A stretch of DNA of 8,812 bases from Neptuniibacter sp. (lineage in GTDB: Bacteria > Pseudomonadota > Gammaproteobacteria > Pseudomonadales > Balneatricaceae), in NCBI GenBank assembly GCA_030149405.1, contig JASBRM010000057.1, forward strand, positions 1-8,812, written 5' to 3'. Numbering within the stretch: position 1 is the stretch's first letter; every line of letters begins with the position of its first letter. The position numbers and the translations under genes are program-made. The notes beneath the pieces were generated by a model. The model was not told where the DNA came from and searched no databases. It saw only the letters and a program-made list of their open reading frames with translations. This document shows, piece after piece, positions 6,732 to 8,812 of the stretch.

Positions 6732-6775
6732 TTGGGTGATCAAGAGATTCAACTTTCAACATAAGAGGTTTTCAA

Positions 6776-7030
6776 TTGTCTGATTGGTTTGTGTATATGT
6801 TGCGCTGTTCCGACGATAGCTTATATACCGGTGTAACGACAGATATCGATAGGCGATTACGTCAGCATAATGGCGAACTGGTTGGAGGTGCAAAATATAC
6901 CCGACTGAGAAGGCCCGTCACGCTTGTCTGGAAAGAGATTCACAATGATAGGAGCAGTGCAGCTAAAAAAGAGTGGCAGATTAAACAGCTTCGTCGTTCT
7001 GAAAAGCTCCGTTTGTTCGAAGGGAATTAG
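6776..7030 (+). CDS. Small GIY-YIG nuclease-superfamily protein (UPF0213/YhbQ-like)
   Basis: An 84-residue protein that is essentially one GIY-YIG domain, the fold of UvrC-type and homing endonucleases. Conserved positions are Y7 (F-V-Y-M), Y17 (L-Y-T-G), R27 and H31 (D-R-R-L-R-Q-H-N), and E66 (A-A-K-K-E-W), so the catalytic set looks complete. The G-A-K-Y-T-R segment and the end R-R-S-E-K-L-R-L are typical of the short single-domain YhbQ-like family, usually annotated as a putative endonuclease of unclear cellular role. The start is TTG, with AAGAGG (6764-6769) 6 nt upstream; the first in-frame ATG falls inside the first strand of the domain and would destroy it. The ribosome binding site lies between the divergent VOC start (6762) and this start. 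It converges on the diguanylate cyclase, with 15 bp between stops. Confidence 0.9.
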   Translation: MSDWFVYMLRCSDDSLYTGVTTDIDRRLRQHNGELVGGAKYTRLRRPVTLVWKEIHNDRSSAAKKEWQIKQLRRSEKLRLFEGN

Positions 7031-7045
7031 CGAGATCTGAACCAT

Positions 7046-8191
7046 TTATTTAAAAATTATCTGATCTCTGCCATTCTTTTTAGCCAGATATAAATTAGCA
7101 TCAGCCCTTTGTAGCAGATTGGCAAAGCTCTCGTCTTTATCACGCTTAGCTACCCCACAGCTTAGAGTGATTTTAGTTCCAGATTCAAAATCTGAGGAAA
7201 AAGTTTTGTAACGCAGTCTTTCAGCTAAATGCAGAGCGTCTTCATCACTTTTTGCAAGAGTCAGCACCACAAACTCCTCTCCACCATATCTAACGCAGAG
7301 ATCCTGAGGTCTTGTACTTTGTCTGAGGATACTCCCAACTATTTTTAGAACTTGGTCCCCCTCAAGGTGACCATAGGTATCGTTAACTGATTTAAAGTGG
7401 TCAATGTCCAGAAATAAAATGTACAGATGGTTGTTTTTGTTTCGGAGGTCTTCACGCACAAACCGATCTTCAGTTTCATTTAGGTAACGACGGCTATAAA
7501 GCTGAGTGAGAGGGTCCCTGATTGCAAAATTAGCAATGCCTCTGGCGCTCTGCCGGGCAGAAAAGAATGAAAAACCAATCAATGACAACAAAACGATTAT
7601 AACAATGTGAGTAGAGCTGAGAACCAACTGGTTTTTCGCAGCCGCTTCTTCATCCATGTACACGCCTGTTCCAATGACCCATTGCCAAGGTTCATAAAGA
7701 GATACGTAGGAAACCTTATGAGTCGGAGAATCTGGTTGATCTGGTTTCGGCCATAGGTACTCAACCCATCCACCGCCGTTGATGGCCTCACTTACAAAAC
7801 GGTCAAAAGGTTTTATGCCGTTAACATCCCGATAATCAATCAGGTTTTGTCCTTCCAGCGCGGGCATCAAAGGATGCATGACAATATTGCCTTGCAGATC
7901 ATTTATCCAGAAATAACCACTGTCGGAATAACGGGAACTTCGAAGAGTATTAATAGAGTACAAGCGTGCCTCTTTGGCACTGATCTCACCTTTCTGCTCA
8001 AGTCTGTGGAAACTATCCACAATAGACACTGCAGTATTAGTGAGCTTTAAGGAATCATTACGCTTCTCTTCGATATAAATGTTACCGAAGATATCAAATA
8101 CCACATAAAGCAAAACAACCATGCCTAAAAGGCTGATTAAGACCATCAAGCTCAGATGTTTGCCGATGTCGGAGCTTAATGAAATTTTCAT
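7046..8191 (-). CDS. Membrane diguanylate cyclase with single Cache sensor domain and GGDEF domain
   Basis: A 381-residue inner-membrane enzyme that would make c-di-GMP from two GTP. TM helix 1 is ~14-36. Residues ~40-185 form a periplasmic single-Cache domain (R-Y-S-D-S-G-Y-F-W-I-N-D-L-Q-G at 87-101, then W-Q-W-V-I-G-T-G-V-Y-M-D), the type that binds small organic ligands. TM helix 2 is ~192-212. A GGDEF domain fills ~224-381. The active motif is R-Y-G-G-E-E-F (301-307), with D262 and N270 in the nucleotide/metal region, so catalysis is expected. An inhibitory I-site R-x-x-D (R294-P-Q-D297) sits exactly five residues before GGEEF, so product feedback is likely. The start has a strong Shine-Dalgarno (GGGAGG, 8199-8204) 7 nt upstream. 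It is transcribed away from the zrgA-like gene. The ligand is unknown. Confidence 0.95.
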   Translation of the reverse strand: MKISLSSDIGKHLSLMVLISLLGMVVLLYVVFDIFGNIYIEEKRNDSLKLTNTAVSIVDSFHRLEQKGEISAKEARLYSINTLRSSRYSDSGYFWINDLQGNIVMHPLMPALEGQNLIDYRDVNGIKPFDRFVSEAINGGGWVEYLWPKPDQPDSPTHKVSYVSLYEPWQWVIGTGVYMDEEAAAKNQLVLSSTHIVIIVLLSLIGFSFFSARQSARGIANFAIRDPLTQLYSRRYLNETEDRFVREDLRNKNNHLYILFLDIDHFKSVNDTYGHLEGDQVLKIVGSILRQSTRPQDLCVRYGGEEFVVLTLAKSDEDALHLAERLRYKTFSSDFESGTKITLSCGVAKRDKDESFANLLQRADANLYLAKKNGRDQIIFK

Positions 8192-8392
8192 AGTGTTGCC
8201 TCCCTACAACGCTGCTATTCCATTAGCGCTTTCACATCCTTGCTTCGAGCATAGAGAGTAGCTGAGGGATCGACGATGACAGAAATCATGTCATTTTTAA
8301 GATAACTCAGAAATTAAAGGAAACTTGATAGGTATCAATTATCTTATTTCCAGAAAGGTGAATGTTCTTTACTTATGAACTAAGGAAAACCA

Positions 8393-8420
8393 TTGCAATC
8401 AGATTGAGAGTATCAATAAT
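8393..8420 (+). promoter_or_regulatory. Candidate sigma-70 promoter of the zrgA-like gene
   Basis: TTGCAA (8393-8398) and AATAAT (8415-8420) are 16 nt apart, in AT-rich sequence. A start point near 8428 would fall at the Zur-like palindrome, a repressible arrangement. Hexamers are only fair matches. Confidence 0.4.
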
Positions 8421-8428
8421 ATATAGAT

Positions 8429-8443
8429 TGTTACTTTATAACA
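8429..8443. promoter_or_regulatory. Zur-like box
   Basis: TGTTACTTTATAACA matches the gammaproteobacterial Zur consensus TGTTATA-N-TATAACA at 12 of 14 informative positions, and the flanking TTT on the right also fits. It ends 14 nt before the ATG of a zinc-binding protein gene. Zinc-dependent repression by Zur is inferred from site plus gene type. Confidence 0.65.
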
Positions 8444-8457
8444 TTTTGGGTGTGCGA

Positions 8458-8812
8458 ATGGTTAAGGTAGATGACTTTTTGAAAGTGTGTGGTGCTCTTT
8501 CAATTATTGGTTGTACAGCGGTTTCTGCGTTTGAAATTGAACATGGCGCGCATGTTCATGGGGAAGCGGTTATAAATATAGCAATTGAAGGGAACAAAAT
8601 TGCTGCAGAGTTAGAATCACCGCTCTATAACATCACAGGATTTGAGCATAAAGCTGAGACTGAAAAAGATAAAAAAGCTTTACAGCAAGCGATGGTGAAA
8701 TTGGAAAATGCCGAAAGCCTTCTGCTCATTTCATCTGCAGCAAAATGTTCGCTGGTGGATGCTGAAGTGGAATTAGCAGCTGAAGATGCACAGCATGATG
8801 ATCACGAAGGCC
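8458..8812 (+). CDS. zrgA: ZrgA/DUF2796-family zinc-binding protein, N-terminal part (3' end outside window)
   Basis: The frame is open from ATG 8458 to the window edge (118 codons seen), so the gene is truncated by the window, not broken. The start of the mature part, E-H-G-A-H-V-H-G-E-A (28-37), followed by L-E-S-P-L-Y-N-I-T-G-F-E-H and a Cys in A-A-K-C-S-L, is the DUF2796/ZrgA pattern, an envelope protein that helps zinc uptake with the ZnuABC system. A histidine/acidic stretch (H-D-D-H-E) begins at the edge, probably the zinc-binding linker. The N-terminus (F-L-K-V-C-G-A-L-S-I-I-G-C-T-A-V-S-A) looks like a Sec signal with likely cleavage after V-S-A; I-I-G-C also resembles a lipobox, so a lipoprotein is possible. 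Two Asp residues before the hydrophobic part are unusual. A GTG two codons earlier (8452) is an alternative start. The ribosome binding site is weak. Confidence 0.85.
   Translation, partial: MVKVDDFLKVCGALSIIGCTAVSAFEIEHGAHVHGEAVINIAIEGNKIAAELESPLYNITGFEHKAETEKDKKALQQAMVKLENAESLLLISSAAKCSLVDAEVELAAEDAQHDDHEG

Larger units (their letters stand above)
6101..6762 (-). pseudogene. VOC (glyoxalase/dioxygenase-fold) gene interrupted by an inverted-repeat element
   Basis: The gene is in two parts. The 5' part starts at ATG 6760-6762 and encodes M-L-K-V-E-S-L-D-H before entering the element. The 3' part (6101-6463) resumes in frame as V-L-T-V-E-D-I-N-R-S-I-R-F-Y-E and continues to ISNYLFKQ. Together they match the small VOC proteins whose start reads L-D-H-L-V-L-T-V-x-D-I. 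The fold's usual metal ligands are visible: the His of LDH, the His of I-N-L-H and the Glu of N-L-I-E, and the first is now cut off from the rest. Removing 269 nt restores one frame of about 130 residues, a normal length. Today translation from 6762 reads into the element and stops at TGA (6583-6585) after 59 codons. An internal ATG (6406) could start a 101-residue fragment, but it lacks the first metal-binding strand. The variant D-P-D-L-N (usually D-P-D-G-N) may be decay. No clear Shine-Dalgarno precedes 6762. Confidence 0.85.
8192..8457. other. Divergent intergenic region between the diguanylate cyclase and the zrgA-like gene
   Basis: No gene is visible. The region has two short palindromes of unknown use: ATGACA/TGTCAT with a 7-nt spacer (8276-8294, followed by Ts) and TTGATA-GG-TATCAA (8325-8338, perfect). 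The part next to the zrgA-like gene carries a Zur-like box and a plausible promoter, listed separately. Confidence 0.55.

Noticed and set aside
7032..7068. Bidirectional terminator between the GIY-YIG gene and the diguanylate cyclase
   Set aside because: Only a 6-bp GAGATC/GATCTC stem with a loop of about 25 nt; too weak to call.
7847..8050. 67-codon open frame on the + strand inside the diguanylate cyclase gene
   Set aside because: Antisense shadow of the Cache domain coding sequence.
1..8812. CRISPR array, tRNA or rRNA genes
   Set aside because: No regularly spaced repeats and no tRNA or rRNA-like sequence were recognised on reading either strand.

Overview
The window looks like chromosomal DNA of a marine-type gammaproteobacterium, probably Oceanospirillales. 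The evidence is moderate GC, a TRAP transporter of the TakP/FcbT type, a ZrgA-like zinc protein behind a Zur-like box, and a dense set of nucleotide second-messenger enzymes. The genus is not determined; this placement is inferred from protein flavour only.

Layout, left to right. (1) Positions 1-2386: the 3' part of a class III adenylate/guanylate cyclase (+) converges, with a 4-bp gap, on a GAF plus HD-GYP c-di-GMP phosphodiesterase-type gene (-). (2) Positions 2387-2722: a divergent regulatory region. (3) Positions 2723-5747: a complete tripartite TRAP operon, dctP-dctQ-dctM. A perfect hairpin with a T-rich tail lies between dctP and dctQ, and a strong intrinsic terminator follows dctM. (4) Positions 5748-6100: an AT-rich spacer with DnaA-box-like 9-mers. 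(5) Positions 6101-6762: a VOC (glyoxalase-fold) gene on the minus strand, split by a 265-bp non-coding inverted-repeat element. (6) Positions 6776-7030: a small GIY-YIG nuclease-like gene with a TTG start. (7) Positions 7046-8191: a membrane Cache-GGDEF diguanylate cyclase (-). (8) Positions 8192-8812: a regulatory region with a Zur-like palindrome, then the 5' part of a zrgA/DUF2796 zinc-binding protein gene that runs off the window.

The most interesting object is the element at 6467-6731. Its 29-bp terminal inverted repeats resemble, from memory, the ends of IS5. It has no transposase. The interior is almost completely accounted for by two long hairpins, so the whole element can fold into a Y-shaped three-way junction with linkers of only 2, 7 and 2 nt. 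Several differences between arms are G-U compatible. It interrupts the VOC gene near codon 10. Removing 269 nt (265 plus a 4-nt target copy, the IS5 duplication size) rejoins the two halves in one frame and gives a 130-residue VOC protein. This is best read as an IS5-derived miniature element (MITE) with unusually organised secondary structure.

Functionally, the cyclase, the HD-GYP protein and the diguanylate cyclase point to cAMP and c-di-GMP signalling. The TRAP operon imports an organic acid, probably a 2-oxoacid-like substrate. The right-hand gene belongs to zinc acquisition.
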